Shown one piece after another: positions 1 to 8,050 of a stretch of 53,733 nt of DNA (its first letter is position 1; every line of letters begins with the position of its first letter). The DNA lies in the NCBI RefSeq assembly GCF_014647435.1, contig NZ_BMPE01000020.1, forward strand, positions 1 through 53,733. Direction: 5' to 3'. A program made the position numbers and the translations under genes. The notes under the pieces are model-generated. The model was given only the letters and a program-made list of their open reading frames with translations, was not told where the DNA came from and did no database searches. This DNA comes from Deinococcus radiotolerans. Its GTDB lineage: Bacteria > Deinococcota > Deinococci > Deinococcales > Deinococcaceae.

Positions 1-57
1 ACTTCACCCCGAAAGGCGTCGTCCGTTTCGTGAGTCTGGAGACCACCGGGGGGCGGT
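1..57 (+). promoter_or_regulatory. possible 3' end of a cobalamin riboswitch
   Basis: Positions 33-47 read AGTCTGGAGACCACC, close to the B12 box (AGYCAGGAGACCTGCC), and the preceding GAAAGGCGTCGTCC resembles the purine-rich GGGAAGGC segment that comes before that box in cobalamin aptamers. The 5' two thirds of the aptamer would lie outside the window. Against it, no plus-strand gene follows within 800 bases. This is a motif resemblance only; an aptamer covariance-model search would settle it. Confidence 0.25.
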
Positions 58-166
58 CCGCTCACCCGACCCTGTCGGATCGGCCTGTCATCGTCATCAT
101 CACCAGATTTTCATGCGTCCCAGCGGCACCTTTCGGCTTTCCCGCTCTCGCCCTTCTTCTCGGGCG
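1..166 (-). ncRNA. candidate structured RNA or long structured 5' leader (runs off the window)
   Basis: Downstream of the TTGACA/TATAGT promoter the transcript would fold into successive hairpins: CGCCC/GGGCG (166-149), AGCGG/CCGCU closing a GCC-GAAA-GGU tetraloop stem (146-122), and CCGAC/GUCGG (78-66). The AUGs in this stretch open only very short frames. This suggests either a small RNA or a regulatory leader for a gene left of the window. I do not recognise the family. The GAAA loop and GGGACGCA recall a c-di-GMP-I aptamer, but its conserved core is missing. Confidence 0.35.
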
Positions 167-172
167 AAGAGA

Positions 173-201
173 ACTATATGCCTACGCGTCCAAACTGTCA
201 A
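173..201 (-). promoter_or_regulatory. strong housekeeping-type promoter reading leftward
   Basis: On the minus strand TTGACA (201-196) is followed by a 17-base spacer and TATAGT (178-173). The -35 is a perfect match to consensus and the -10 has one mismatch. It is one of the best promoters in the window and points to the left edge. Transcription would begin near 166, and no protein gene starts within the visible 166 bases. Confidence 0.6.
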
Positions 202-303
202 CACCCCACGGCCAGTCCCGCGGATGTGCCCTGCCTCAGGTGCTGTTGACGAATGAAGCCAAACTCAAGCCCACGCCACAGCACCCACCACACCTGAAGC
301 GGC

Positions 304-810
304 CTACCAGCCCCAGCTGCCCGGCTCACCCTTGAAGGGACCCACCACATTCGGCGTGATCCAGCCGCCATAGAACCCACCAGGCTGCGGCGTGACCCGC
401 ACGTCATTGACCCGGCACTCATCCATGCGCCCCGCATAAACCGCCACATGCCCGGCCATCAGCGCGAACGGCGCCGCCGGATGTTCGTAACTCCAGCCGG
501 CACCCTCCTCGACCCGCCCACCCGCCTGCACCGTCCAATAGGTCGCCTCGCCCTTCCACTCGCAGACGCTACCGCCCGGCGCGCGCGACAGTACCCCCGG
601 CGCGAAGTCCTCTTTCGGCAGGTAATAGGTGGGCGGATGACTGGTTTCCAGCACCCGGAACGCCGCGGTCGTCTGGGCGATCCGCTGACCCCCCAGCCAG
701 ATCTCTATCGGGGCGGACGTGCGCTCCAGCCGGGGTGGGCGCGGGTACGCCCAGACGCTCTCCTGACCAGGAGCAGGCGGCACGGGCTGCGGACGGGCAC
801 GCTGAGACAT
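304..810 (-). CDS. DUF427 domain protein
   Basis: Encodes 168 aa starting MSQRARPQ. The central region has the DUF427 look: a short beta-rich domain with 'AQTTAAFRVLETSHPPTYYLP', an acidic/Ser 'CEWKGEATYW' stretch and the C-terminal 'FYGGWITP' motif. DUF427 proteins are small cytosolic proteins of unknown biochemical role. The ATG at 810 is preceded by GAGACT six bases upstream, a weaker version of the leaderless -10 used across this window. Transcription runs leftward toward the gene-free left edge, and the next gene is divergent. Confidence 0.8.
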   Translation of the reverse strand: MSQRARPQPVPPAPGQESVWAYPRPPRLERTSAPIEIWLGGQRIAQTTAAFRVLETSHPPTYYLPKEDFAPGVLSRAPGGSVCEWKGEATYWTVQAGGRVEEGAGWSYEHPAAPFALMAGHVAVYAGRMDECRVNDVRVTPQPGGFYGGWITPNVVGPFKGEPGSWGW

Positions 811-885
811 GCCCCCAGTCTCCCCTTCCCCAGCCGGTCTTGGCTGTGGGCCTTCTGACCAGTTCAGGGCACGGTACGCTGCGTC

Positions 886-1983
886 ATGACGCCCCGCACT
901 CCGGCAGACCTGAACACGGCCTTCAACCTGGCGGATCTGGAACGCCTGGGCCGCGCCGCGCTGGACCGCAACGCCCTGGAGTACTACGCCAGCGGCGCGA
1001 ATGACGAGCATACCCTGCGGGAGAACCGCGCTGCGTTCAGCCGCGCCCGCCTGCGCCCCCGTGTCCTGGTGGACGTCTCCAGCGTGAACACGGGCACCAG
1101 CGTGCTGGGCCTCCCGTTGAGCAGTCCCATCGGGATCGCGCCCAGCGCCTTCCACGGGCTCGCGCACGCGGACGCCGAGCGCGCCACCGCCCGCGCCGCC
1201 TACACGCGTGGCAGCGTCATGACGCTGAGCACCTTCAGCAACACGCCCATCGAGACGGTCGGCGCGGAAGCCCAGGGCCGCTTCTGGTTCCAGCTGTACC
1301 TACTGCGCGACCGCGCCCTGAGCCGCAGCATCCTGGACCGCGCGCACGCGGCCGGAGCGCGCGCCCTGGTCTTTACCGTGGACGCACCCTTCCTGGGCCG
1401 CCGCGAGGCGAACGAACGCCATCGCTTCGCCCTGCCCGCACACCTGAGCGCCCCGAACGTCGCCAGCCGCGACGAACTCGCGCAGGTCGAAACCGACAGC
1501 GGCTCTCAACTCGCCAACTACTTCCAGAACCTCGTGGACAAGACCTTCACCTGGCGCGACCTCGACTGGCTGCGCGGCCAGACGCCCCTCCCCATCATCC
1601 TGAAAGGCATCCTGACCGCCGAGGACGCCCATCTGGCCGCCGAGCACGGCTGCCACGTCTGGGTCAGCAACCATGGCGGACGGCAGCTCGACACCGCCAT
1701 CAGCAGCTTCGAGGCTCTGCCTGAGATCGCGGACGCCGTCGCGGGCCGCAGCGAGATCTACCTCGACGGCGGCGTGACGCGCGGCACGGACGTCCTGAAA
1801 GCTGTCGCGCTCGGCGCCCGCGCCGTGTTCCTGGGCCGCGCCGCCCTGTGGGGCCTCGCCGCCGCCGGGGAGCACGGTGTGGAACGCACCCTGGAACTGC
1901 TGGAAGACGAATTCCGCCTCGCCATGGCCCTGTGCGGCGCCACACGGATCGAGGACCTGACCCCGGCGCTGGTGCGGCTGTAG
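886..1983 (+). CDS. FMN-dependent alpha-hydroxy-acid oxidase/dehydrogenase
   Basis: 365 aa TIM-barrel flavoenzyme of the glycolate oxidase / L-lactate oxidase / LldD family, which oxidises a 2-hydroxy acid to a 2-keto acid and passes electrons to O2 or a carrier. The N-terminal region carries 'LEYYASGANDEHTLREN'. The barrel has 'SPIGIAPSAFHGLAH' and 'ARALVFTVDAP'. The family catalytic motif SNHGGRQLD holds His263 and Arg266, followed by the FMN phosphate site 'YLDGGVTRGTDVLKA' and 'LGARAVFLGRA'. The ATG lies 5 nt after TACGCT (875-880), so the mRNA is probably leaderless. Substrate (lactate, glycolate or other) cannot be read from the sequence. The next gene is convergent. Confidence 0.9.
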   Translation: MTPRTPADLNTAFNLADLERLGRAALDRNALEYYASGANDEHTLRENRAAFSRARLRPRVLVDVSSVNTGTSVLGLPLSSPIGIAPSAFHGLAHADAERATARAAYTRGSVMTLSTFSNTPIETVGAEAQGRFWFQLYLLRDRALSRSILDRAHAAGARALVFTVDAPFLGRREANERHRFALPAHLSAPNVASRDELAQVETDSGSQLANYFQNLVDKTFTWRDLDWLRGQTPLPIILKGILTAEDAHLAAEHGCHVWVSNHGGRQLDTAISSFEALPEIADAVAGRSEIYLDGGVTRGTDVLKAVALGARAVFLGRAALWGLAAAGEHGVERTLELLEDEFRLAMALCGATRIEDLTPALVRL

Positions 1984-2022
1984 CCGCGTGAACGCCCCTT
2001 CCTCAGACCCTCACCATCGCCT

Positions 2023-2709
2023 TCACGCCCCCTGAGGCCTCGTCGCTTCTCGCCATGCCCTGCGCAGCCCCCAGGCCAGCATGGTCAAGAAAGGCGACGT
2101 CAACAGCATCAGTTGAATGGAGGAAGACGGAACGGCTGTCCTGACAACCGACTGTGCTGGATCGTCCGGGTTGTACGCCACCTGAATTACTTCTCCGACC
2201 CTGAGGTGAGGCTGTCCGCGAAGCGCCTCGCAATCGGCGTCGCCATAGCGGCCGGGCGAAATGGTCTCCCAGCCTGTACGTTTTCCCGTGTACTTCATGT
2301 CGTCGACGGTGTAGGTGTACAGGAGGGCACAGCGATTTCCGTACTGGGCCTGCGTGACGAGCGCCGACACTCTCGGCCAGGATTGCGAGCGGAGCGCGGC
2401 CAGCACACCCTGCCCGGGAATCACCCATCCGATGAACCCGAACAGCATCAGACCGAATCCGAGCAGCAGAAGCGGCGTGAGGCCCTCAGATGTGTGGCGT
2501 GAGGAGCGACCGGCACTCAGGAGCGGGATGCGTCCGGTCAGGATGAGGCAGGCCTGCCACAGCAGCTAGCTGGCATACGCCCCGGCGGCAACAGTCACGA
2601 CCCACTGCCACGGTTCCGGGGATGGCGCACGCAGGAGAGTCGAGACCGGAATGAACAGAAGCAGGACACCCGGCAGGACGTATCTGAGAGCGACGGCGAC
2701 GTACAGCAT
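2023..2709 (-). pseudogene. DUF3592-type membrane protein, interrupted by an in-frame TAG
   Basis: A single minus-strand frame runs from ATG 2709 to the stop at 2023 (about 228 aa) and is broken only by TAG at 2568-2566 (codon 48). Reading through gives two hydrophobic segments before the amber and just after it, a third around 'LLLLGFGLMLFGFIGWVIP', then a soluble domain with the DUF3592 signature ('VGEVIQVAYNPDDP', 'YTVDDMKYTGKR') and a last membrane helix. Downstream of the TAG the only ATG is at 2448, which would give a 141 aa protein lacking the N-terminal membrane part. A single C-to-T or G-to-A change (CAG or TGG to TAG) or a base-call error would explain the break. Confidence 0.65.
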
Positions 2710-2755
2710 GTCCTGAGGGTACCGAACCGTTTCTAGTGACACCGCCGCATTTACC

Positions 2756-4597
2756 TCAGCGCCACTTCTCCGGCAGGCCGTACACGTTCCAGAGGCGTTC
2801 GACGCGGTCCACGATGTCTTCGTCCATGACGATCTTGGGCGGCCACTCGCGGACGAAGCCTTCCTCGGGGAGTTTCTTCGCGCCGTCCCAGGCGAGGAGC
2901 TCCCCCTGCACCCAGACGTCGCGTTCGGCGTCGATGTTGTTCAGGATGGTCCACCAGACGTCCTGAAGGTCGGTCACGTCGGTCTGGTCGTCGCAGATCA
3001 GGAGGTGGCGGATGCCGTGTGCGGCGGGGTGCGCGGCGAACGCAGCGGCGAGATCACGGGCCTGTCCGGCGTGGGTCTTGTGCAGCGCGACCAGCCAGTA
3101 CCCGTCCGGGGTCTGCCGCTGGGCGAGGACGCCGCCGACGGTGGGGAGGTCGTGCGCGGCGCGGGGCGTGAAGGTCTGGGGCGCCACGGTGTCCCCGGCC
3201 TGGTCGGGGCGGCTGCTGGCGGCGCTGCCGACCTCCTCGGGGCGTTTGGTGGTGGCGTCGATGATGAGTTTCCCGCCGTAGCCCCAGCCCCGGCTGGAGT
3301 GGTCGAGCACGTCGATGGGGCCGCGCGTGGTGAGGGTGTCGCGGCCCGGCACGGCCTTCTGCGTGACCTCGCGCCACACGGCGTCGAAGTCGGTGACCTT
3401 CACGTGTTCGTCGAGGACGACGATGACCTTGGCGAACATCATCTGCCCCAGGCCGAACAGGCCGTTGGCGACCTTGTACGCCTGCCCCGGGTAGCTCTTT
3501 TTGATGCTGACGAACACGAGGTTGTGCGCAACCCCGGCGGGCGGCATGTGGTAATCGACGATCTCCGGGATGATGAGCTGCGCGGCGGGCAGGAACAGCC
3601 GTTCGGACGCCTCGATCAGGTACGCGTCCTCCATGGGGGGGCGGCCTACGATGGTCGCCGGGTACACGGGGTTGCGCCGCATGGTGACGGCCGTGACGTG
3701 GAAGTGCGGGTACAGGTCGGGGAGGGTGTAGAAGCCGGTGTGGTCCCCGAACGGCCCCTCCATGACCCAGTCCTCGCTGGGGTCCACGTAGCCTTCGAGG
3801 ACGAACTCGGCGTTGGCGGGCACGTCCAGATCGACCGTGATACCCCTGGCGACCGGGTAGCGCTGGCCGCGCAGGTACCCGGCCAGGGCGAACTCGTCCA
3901 GGCCCGGGACGGGCGGCAGGGGCGCGGTGGCGGCGTAGATCAGCGCCGGGTCGCCGCCGATGGCAACCGCGACCTCCAGTTTTTGCCCGAGCTTCTTCGC
4001 CTTCTCCAGATGTTTCGTGCCGGTCTTGTGCCGCTGCCAGTGCATGCCGGTCGTGTTCCGGCTCATGACCTGCACGCGGTACATGCCCATGTTGCGCTCG
4101 CCGGTTTCCGGGTCCTTCGTGATCACGAGGGGCAGCGTGACGAACGGCCCACCGTCGAGCGGCCAGCATTTGAGGATCGGGATCTTCGAGAGATCCACCT
4201 CGTCGCCGCGCCACACGACCTCCTGCGCGGGGGCCGAGCGGACGCGGCGCGGGGGGAGATTCATGGCGTCGCGGAGTTTCGTGACGTTGCTCAGCAGGCC
4301 CAGCTTGCTGCCGCCGCCGGATAGGTCGATGAGATTCCGGACCTTCTCGGCCAGCCCGTCAAGGTCGTCCACGCCGAGGGCCAGCGCCACGCGCTCCTTG
4401 GTGCCCAGCAGGCCGATGGCGACCGGGTAGTCGCTGCCAACGACGTTCTCGAACAGCAGAGCGGGGCCGCCCTGCTTGACCATTCGGTCGGCGATCTCGG
4501 TGATTTCCAGCTCGCGGCTGACCGGGGTCGTGACGCGGATCAGTTCACCGCGCTGCTCAAGGAGGCGCATGAAGCTCTGGATGTCCGGAAAGGCCAT
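2756..4597 (-). CDS. UbiD family decarboxylase
   Basis: 613 aa prenylated-FMN-dependent (de)carboxylase of the UbiD superfamily, which acts on aromatic or unsaturated acids in quinone synthesis or aromatic metabolism. Seen: N-terminal 'DIQSFMRLLEQRGELIRV', 'PALLFENVVGSDYPVAIGLLGT', the central 'GMYRVQVMSRNTTGMHWQ' and 'PEFVLEGYVDP-ED..EGPFGDHTGFY'-type region, and 'VGRPPMEDAYL'. It is longer than E. coli UbiD (about 497 aa), as in the larger menaquinone-type members, with a C-terminal extension of about 100 aa. The ATG at 4597 is chosen because TACACT (4609-4604) lies 6 nt upstream, giving a leaderless transcript; a longer in-frame start at 4708 has no such support. No UbiX/flavin prenyltransferase gene is in the window. 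Confidence 0.88.
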   Translation of the reverse strand: MAFPDIQSFMRLLEQRGELIRVTTPVSRELEITEIADRMVKQGGPALLFENVVGSDYPVAIGLLGTKERVALALGVDDLDGLAEKVRNLIDLSGGGSKLGLLSNVTKLRDAMNLPPRRVRSAPAQEVVWRGDEVDLSKIPILKCWPLDGGPFVTLPLVITKDPETGERNMGMYRVQVMSRNTTGMHWQRHKTGTKHLEKAKKLGQKLEVAVAIGGDPALIYAATAPLPPVPGLDEFALAGYLRGQRYPVARGITVDLDVPANAEFVLEGYVDPSEDWVMEGPFGDHTGFYTLPDLYPHFHVTAVTMRRNPVYPATIVGRPPMEDAYLIEASERLFLPAAQLIIPEIVDYHMPPAGVAHNLVFVSIKKSYPGQAYKVANGLFGLGQMMFAKVIVVLDEHVKVTDFDAVWREVTQKAVPGRDTLTTRGPIDVLDHSSRGWGYGGKLIIDATTKRPEEVGSAASSRPDQAGDTVAPQTFTPRAAHDLPTVGGVLAQRQTPDGYWLVALHKTHAGQARDLAAAFAAHPAAHGIRHLLICDDQTDVTDLQDVWWTILNNIDAERDVWVQGELLAWDGAKKLPEEGFVREWPPKIVMDEDIVDRVERLWNVYGLPEKWR

Positions 4598-4689
4598 GCG
4601 CCGAGTGTAGAGGTGCAGGGGCGGGGCAACCGTACCCGCGCACGGGGTTGCGCGGTCCGCTGGTCGCGGTTGCCGCGACCAATTGGCCA

Positions 4690-4750
4690 GATAGTGTAGA
4701 CGGGACACTTTCTAAAAATTGACCGAAGTTGTAGACTATTGTCATTACGG
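4690..4750. promoter_or_regulatory. AT-rich control region of the ABC binding-protein gene
   Basis: This is an AT-rich island in very GC-rich DNA between divergent genes. It contains an inverted repeat AGTGT-N7-ACACT (4693-4709), TTGACC at 4719-4724, TAGACT at 4732-4737 and two copies of the word TGTAGAC. It plausibly holds the promoter and an operator for the gene at 4822. I cannot assign the -35/-10 pair with certainty. Confidence 0.45.
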
Positions 4751-4821
4751 CGAACGGCGCGCACTGCACGCCTGTTCAACCCCACTCATCCGGCGGCCCA
4801 GACCGCCTTCCAAGGAGCCCC

Positions 4822-5586
4822 ATGAAGCACCCCACCCTGATCCTGCTCGCCCTGACCCTCGGCCTCGGCAGCGCCCACGCCGCCACCCCCAGCACCCTGC
4901 AAAAAGGCGTGCTGAAAATCGGTATGGAAGGCACCTACGCCCCCTTCACCTACAAGGATGACAAGGGCAACCTGACCGGCTTCGACGTGGACATCGCCCG
5001 GGCCGTGGCTGCCAAGCTGGGCCTGAAGGCCGAGTTCGTCCTGACCGAGTGGAGCGGCATCCTCGCCGGCCTCCAGGCGAACAAGTACGACGTGATCGTC
5101 AACCAGGTCGGCATCACCGCCGAGCGCCAGAAGACCATCGGCTTCAGCGCCCCCTACGCGTACTCCAGCCCGCAGATCATCGTGAAGAAGACCGGTAGCT
5201 TCTCCCCCAAGACCCTCGCGGACCTGAAAGGCAAGCGCGTGGGCGTGGGCCTGGGCAGCAACTTCGAGAAGCAGCTGCGGGACGCGGGCGGCATCAACGT
5301 CGTCACGTACCCCGGCGCGCCCGAGTACCTCGCCGACCTCGCCGCGGGCCGCCTGGACGCCGCGTTCAACGACCGCCTGCTCGTCGGGTACCTCATCAAG
5401 TCCCAGAACCTCCCCGTGCGCGGCGCGGGCGTCATCGGTGACCCGGAAGCGGTCGGCATCGCCATGAAGAAGACCAACACCAGCCTGAAGACGGCGGTGG
5501 ACAAGGCCCTACTGCAACTCAAGGCCGACGGCACATACGCCAAGATCAGCCGCAAGTGGTTCGGGCAGGACGTCAGCAAGCCTTAA
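4822..5586 (+). CDS. amino-acid ABC transporter substrate-binding protein (family 3)
   Basis: 254 aa. It has a signal peptide with cleavage after GSAHA, near residue 20, then a bilobed family-3 solute-binding domain: 'GVLKIGMEGTYAPFTYKDD' opens it, then 'GFDVDIARAVAAKLGL', 'TEWSGILAGLQANKYDVIV', 'TAERQKTIGFSAPY' and 'LKGKRVGVGLGSNFE'. This arrangement is typical of binding proteins for cystine or polar amino acids. AAGGAG at 4812-4817 is the ribosome-binding site. It is followed 74 nt later by the cognate permease, with a strong hairpin between them. No cysteine lipobox is seen, so it is probably periplasmic. Confidence 0.9.
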   Translation: MKHPTLILLALTLGLGSAHAATPSTLQKGVLKIGMEGTYAPFTYKDDKGNLTGFDVDIARAVAAKLGLKAEFVLTEWSGILAGLQANKYDVIVNQVGITAERQKTIGFSAPYAYSSPQIIVKKTGSFSPKTLADLKGKRVGVGLGSNFEKQLRDAGGINVVTYPGAPEYLADLAAGRLDAAFNDRLLVGYLIKSQNLPVRGAGVIGDPEAVGIAMKKTNTSLKTAVDKALLQLKADGTYAKISRKWFGQDVSKP

Positions 5587-5599
5587 GCTCAGAGCTGTG

Positions 5600-5645
5600 A
5601 GCGCTGGGCCATGGACGCGGTCACCACCGCCCGTGGCCCAGCGCT
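5600..5645 (+). terminator. strong intergenic hairpin between binding-protein and permease genes
   Basis: AGCGCTGGGCCA (5600-5611) is perfectly complementary to TGGCCCAGCGCT (5634-5645). The stem continues through a GU pair and an inner GCGGT/ACCGC helix with loop CACC. No T-run follows, so it is unlikely to stop all transcription. It may act as an mRNA-stabilising or partial-termination element that gives more binding protein than permease, as in other ABC operons (inference). Confidence 0.6.
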
Positions 5646-5660
5646 GTGCCGGGGAGGCCC

Positions 5661-6332
5661 ATGAACACCGAACAGCTGCAACTTGTCCTCCAGAGCGCCT
5701 GGACCTCACTGCCCACCCTGCTGGGCGCGCTGCCTGTCACGCTGGGCTTCGCGCTGGGCGCGATGGTACTGGGCCTCCCGCTGGGGTTCCTGGTCGCGCT
5801 GGCGCGGCTGTCCCGGCTGGGATGGGTGCGGGGCCTGAGCAGCCTGTACGTGTCGTTCATGCGCGGCACGCCGCTGCTCGTGCAGATCTTCGTCATCTAC
5901 TACGGCCTGCCCAGCCTGGGCGTCACACTGAACCCCGTGGCGGGCGGCGTGATCGCCCTGACGCTGAACGCCGCCGCGTACCTCTCGGAGACGATGCGCG
6001 CCGCGATCCTCAGCATCCCGAAAGGACAGCGGGAGGCCGCGACCAGCCTGGGCCTGAGTGGGGCGCAGACCATGCAGCTGATCATCCTGCCGCAGGCGGC
6101 CCGGGTGGCGCTGCCCAGCCTGAGCAACACCCTGATCGGCCTCGTGAAGGACACGTCCCTGGTCAGCGTGATCACGGTCGTGGAACTGCTGCGCAGCGCG
6201 CAGCTGGTCATCGCGCGGACCTTCGAGCCGTTCGGGCCGTACCTGGCGGCCGCGCTGATCTACTGGGCAGTCAGCAGCCTGCTGGAGGTCGTGCAGCGCC
6301 TGCTGGAACGCCGATTCGCACGCGGAGGATAG
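5661..6332 (+). CDS. amino-acid ABC transporter permease
   Basis: 223 aa inner-membrane permease of the HisM/GltJ type, with about five hydrophobic segments. The family EAA loop that contacts the ATPase is visible as 'EAATSLGLSGAQTMQLIILPQAARVALP', preceded by 'YLSETMRAAILSIPKGQ'. The start is placed at ATG 5661 because GGGGAGG (5651-5657) lies 3 nt upstream; an in-frame ATG at 5646 lacks such a site. It works with the binding protein at 4822. The expected ATP-binding subunit is absent from the locus and must be encoded elsewhere or shared. Confidence 0.9.
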   Translation: MNTEQLQLVLQSAWTSLPTLLGALPVTLGFALGAMVLGLPLGFLVALARLSRLGWVRGLSSLYVSFMRGTPLLVQIFVIYYGLPSLGVTLNPVAGGVIALTLNAAAYLSETMRAAILSIPKGQREAATSLGLSGAQTMQLIILPQAARVALPSLSNTLIGLVKDTSLVSVITVVELLRSAQLVIARTFEPFGPYLAAALIYWAVSSLLEVVQRLLERRFARGG

Positions 6333-6348
6333 AGCCCTCCTTCCCTTG

Positions 6349-6392
6349 CGACCCCTCTCCCCCGCCAGGAAGAGGGGTCGTTCTCCTCCTTT
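6349..6392 (+). terminator. intrinsic terminator after the ABC permease
   Basis: CGACCCCTCT (6349-6358) pairs with AGAGGGGTCG (6371-6380), a 10-bp perfect stem, followed by the pyrimidine-rich TTCTCCTCCTTT. It lies 16 nt after the permease stop. Confidence 0.7.
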
Positions 6393-6447
6393 CGCTGTAG
6401 ACCCTCTGGTGGACGCCGCGTGAGGACCCGGTGAGTACGGTGCGGGC

Positions 6448-8010
6448 ATGACCCTCCCCGGTGCACCCGCCGAAGTCCCCCAGGTCCCCTCGCCCACCGC
6501 GCCGAAGGTCACGTGGCCGCTGCTGACTGCCGCCGGACTGGCCCTGGCCACGCTGCTGCTGACCGAAGGAACGCGCGGCGCGTTGGGTCTGAATCTGGCG
6601 GCGTGGACGGCCCTGTATCTGGGCGTGGTGACGTGGCGGGCCACGCGGGAGGGCCAGCCGCCCAGCCGCGAGGGCGTGACGCTTCTGGCGCTAGCCGCCC
6701 TGTTCGGCGTGACGTTCACGCTGTGGGCCCCCACCCCCGATCTGACGTTCCTGAACACGCTGGCGCTGATCCTTTGCCTGGGACTGGGCTCAGCCGCGCT
6801 GCGTTTCCCCGGACTGGAGCGGGCGGGCGTGCTGGACGGTCTGGGCGCGGCCCTGAGCAGCGGCCTGCACGTCATCTACGGACTGGCCATGCTGCTCGAC
6901 CGCTTCCCCTGGACGCACCTGAAACCGGCCCCTGCGGCGCCGCGCACCTGGGGCCGGGTGGGTGTGGGCGCGCTGTTGAGCGTGCCTCTCCTCGCGGTGT
7001 TCGCGCCGCTGCTGGCCGGGGCGGACGAGTCGTTTGCACGGGCGCTGGACGCCCTGCTGCACTTCGACGTGAACCTCGACCGGCCCATCCGCACGCTGGG
7101 GCACCTGATCGGCTGGCTGATCCTGACGGGTGGACTGGTGTACGGGGCGCTGCTGGCCGCGCGGCCCAGCCTCTTCCCGCCTGCGCCGCGCGAGGGGCGG
7201 CTGGGCCTAATCGAGACGGGCGTGCCGCTGGGCGCGCTGGCCGTGCTGTTCACGGCGTTCGCGGCGCGGCAGCTGCCGCTGCTGCTGGGTGGCGCGCTGC
7301 CTGAGGGGCAAACGTACGCGGCGTTCATCCGCGAGGGCTTCGGGCAGCTGATGACCGTGGCGCTCCTGACGGCCGCCGTGCTGCGCGTCGCGTACGCCCT
7401 GAGCACCCCGGAGTCCCGCCGCCGGCCGGGCTTCCACGCGCTGAACGCCGCGGTGCTGCTGCCGCTGACCGTGATCCTCGCGTCCGCCGCGCAGCGCTGG
7501 GTGCTGTACACGCAGGCGTACGGCCTGAGCGAGACGCGCGTGCTGGGCGCCGCGTTCCTGATGTGGGTGACCCTCACGCTGGCGTGGCTGGCCGTGACCC
7601 TCTGGCGGGATCAGGCGAGCCGCTTCGCGTACCCGACGCTGCTGCTGGGCTTGGGCACCCTGCTCGTCACGACCGCGCTGAACCCGGCGGGCCTGATCGC
7701 GCGGGTGAACATCGCACGCGACCTGTCGGGCGTCACGAACGCGCAGCGCACCGAGCCGCAGCGGGTGAACGCCGCCGAGCTGCTGAACCTGGGCCCGGGC
7801 GCCGTGCCGGTCCTCGCCGCGCACCTGGACGTCCTGACCGACTGCGCCCCCAATCCTGGGGCGAGCGGCGTGCCCGAGTGCCTCAGCCACGCTGCTCTTG
7901 TGGCCTCCCTGCGTGAACGGTACGCCCACGCACGCGACCCGCGCGGCTGGACCCTCGCGTACGCCCGGGCCCGTCAGGCTGCGCTGAAGCTCCCGGCCGC
8001 GGCCGACTGA
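6448..8010 (+). CDS. DUF4173 domain integral membrane protein
   Basis: 520 aa with roughly ten to twelve hydrophobic helices, then a soluble C-terminal tail of about 90 residues. The segment 'YAAFIREGFGQLMTVALLTAAVL' followed by 'WVLYTQAYGLSETRVLGAAFL' and a helix-rich 'TALNPAGLIARVNIARD' is characteristic of the DUF4173/DUF4153 family of unknown function. The ATG lies 6 nt after TACGGT (6436-6441), so the transcript is probably leaderless. It stands alone, after the ABC terminator and convergent with the lipoprotein gene at 8051. Confidence 0.8.
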   Translation: MTLPGAPAEVPQVPSPTAPKVTWPLLTAAGLALATLLLTEGTRGALGLNLAAWTALYLGVVTWRATREGQPPSREGVTLLALAALFGVTFTLWAPTPDLTFLNTLALILCLGLGSAALRFPGLERAGVLDGLGAALSSGLHVIYGLAMLLDRFPWTHLKPAPAAPRTWGRVGVGALLSVPLLAVFAPLLAGADESFARALDALLHFDVNLDRPIRTLGHLIGWLILTGGLVYGALLAARPSLFPPAPREGRLGLIETGVPLGALAVLFTAFAARQLPLLLGGALPEGQTYAAFIREGFGQLMTVALLTAAVLRVAYALSTPESRRRPGFHALNAAVLLPLTVILASAAQRWVLYTQAYGLSETRVLGAAFLMWVTLTLAWLAVTLWRDQASRFAYPTLLLGLGTLLVTTALNPAGLIARVNIARDLSGVTNAQRTEPQRVNAAELLNLGPGAVPVLAAHLDVLTDCAPNPGASGVPECLSHAALVASLRERYAHARDPRGWTLAYARARQAALKLPAAAD

Positions 8011-8050
8011 CGCTCATCGGCTGCGGCTCCGCTGTGGCCGCGCGTCGAGT

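Noticed and set aside
1..166. c-di-GMP-I (GEMM) riboswitch for the leftward RNA
   Set aside because: A GAAA loop and GGGACGCA are present, but the conserved GGCAAACC and GCAAAGCC core is not.
30..335. A 101-codon plus-strand ORF in the left-edge gap
   Set aside because: No ribosome site, no family resemblance, and it overlaps structured RNA on the other strand and the end of the DUF427 gene.
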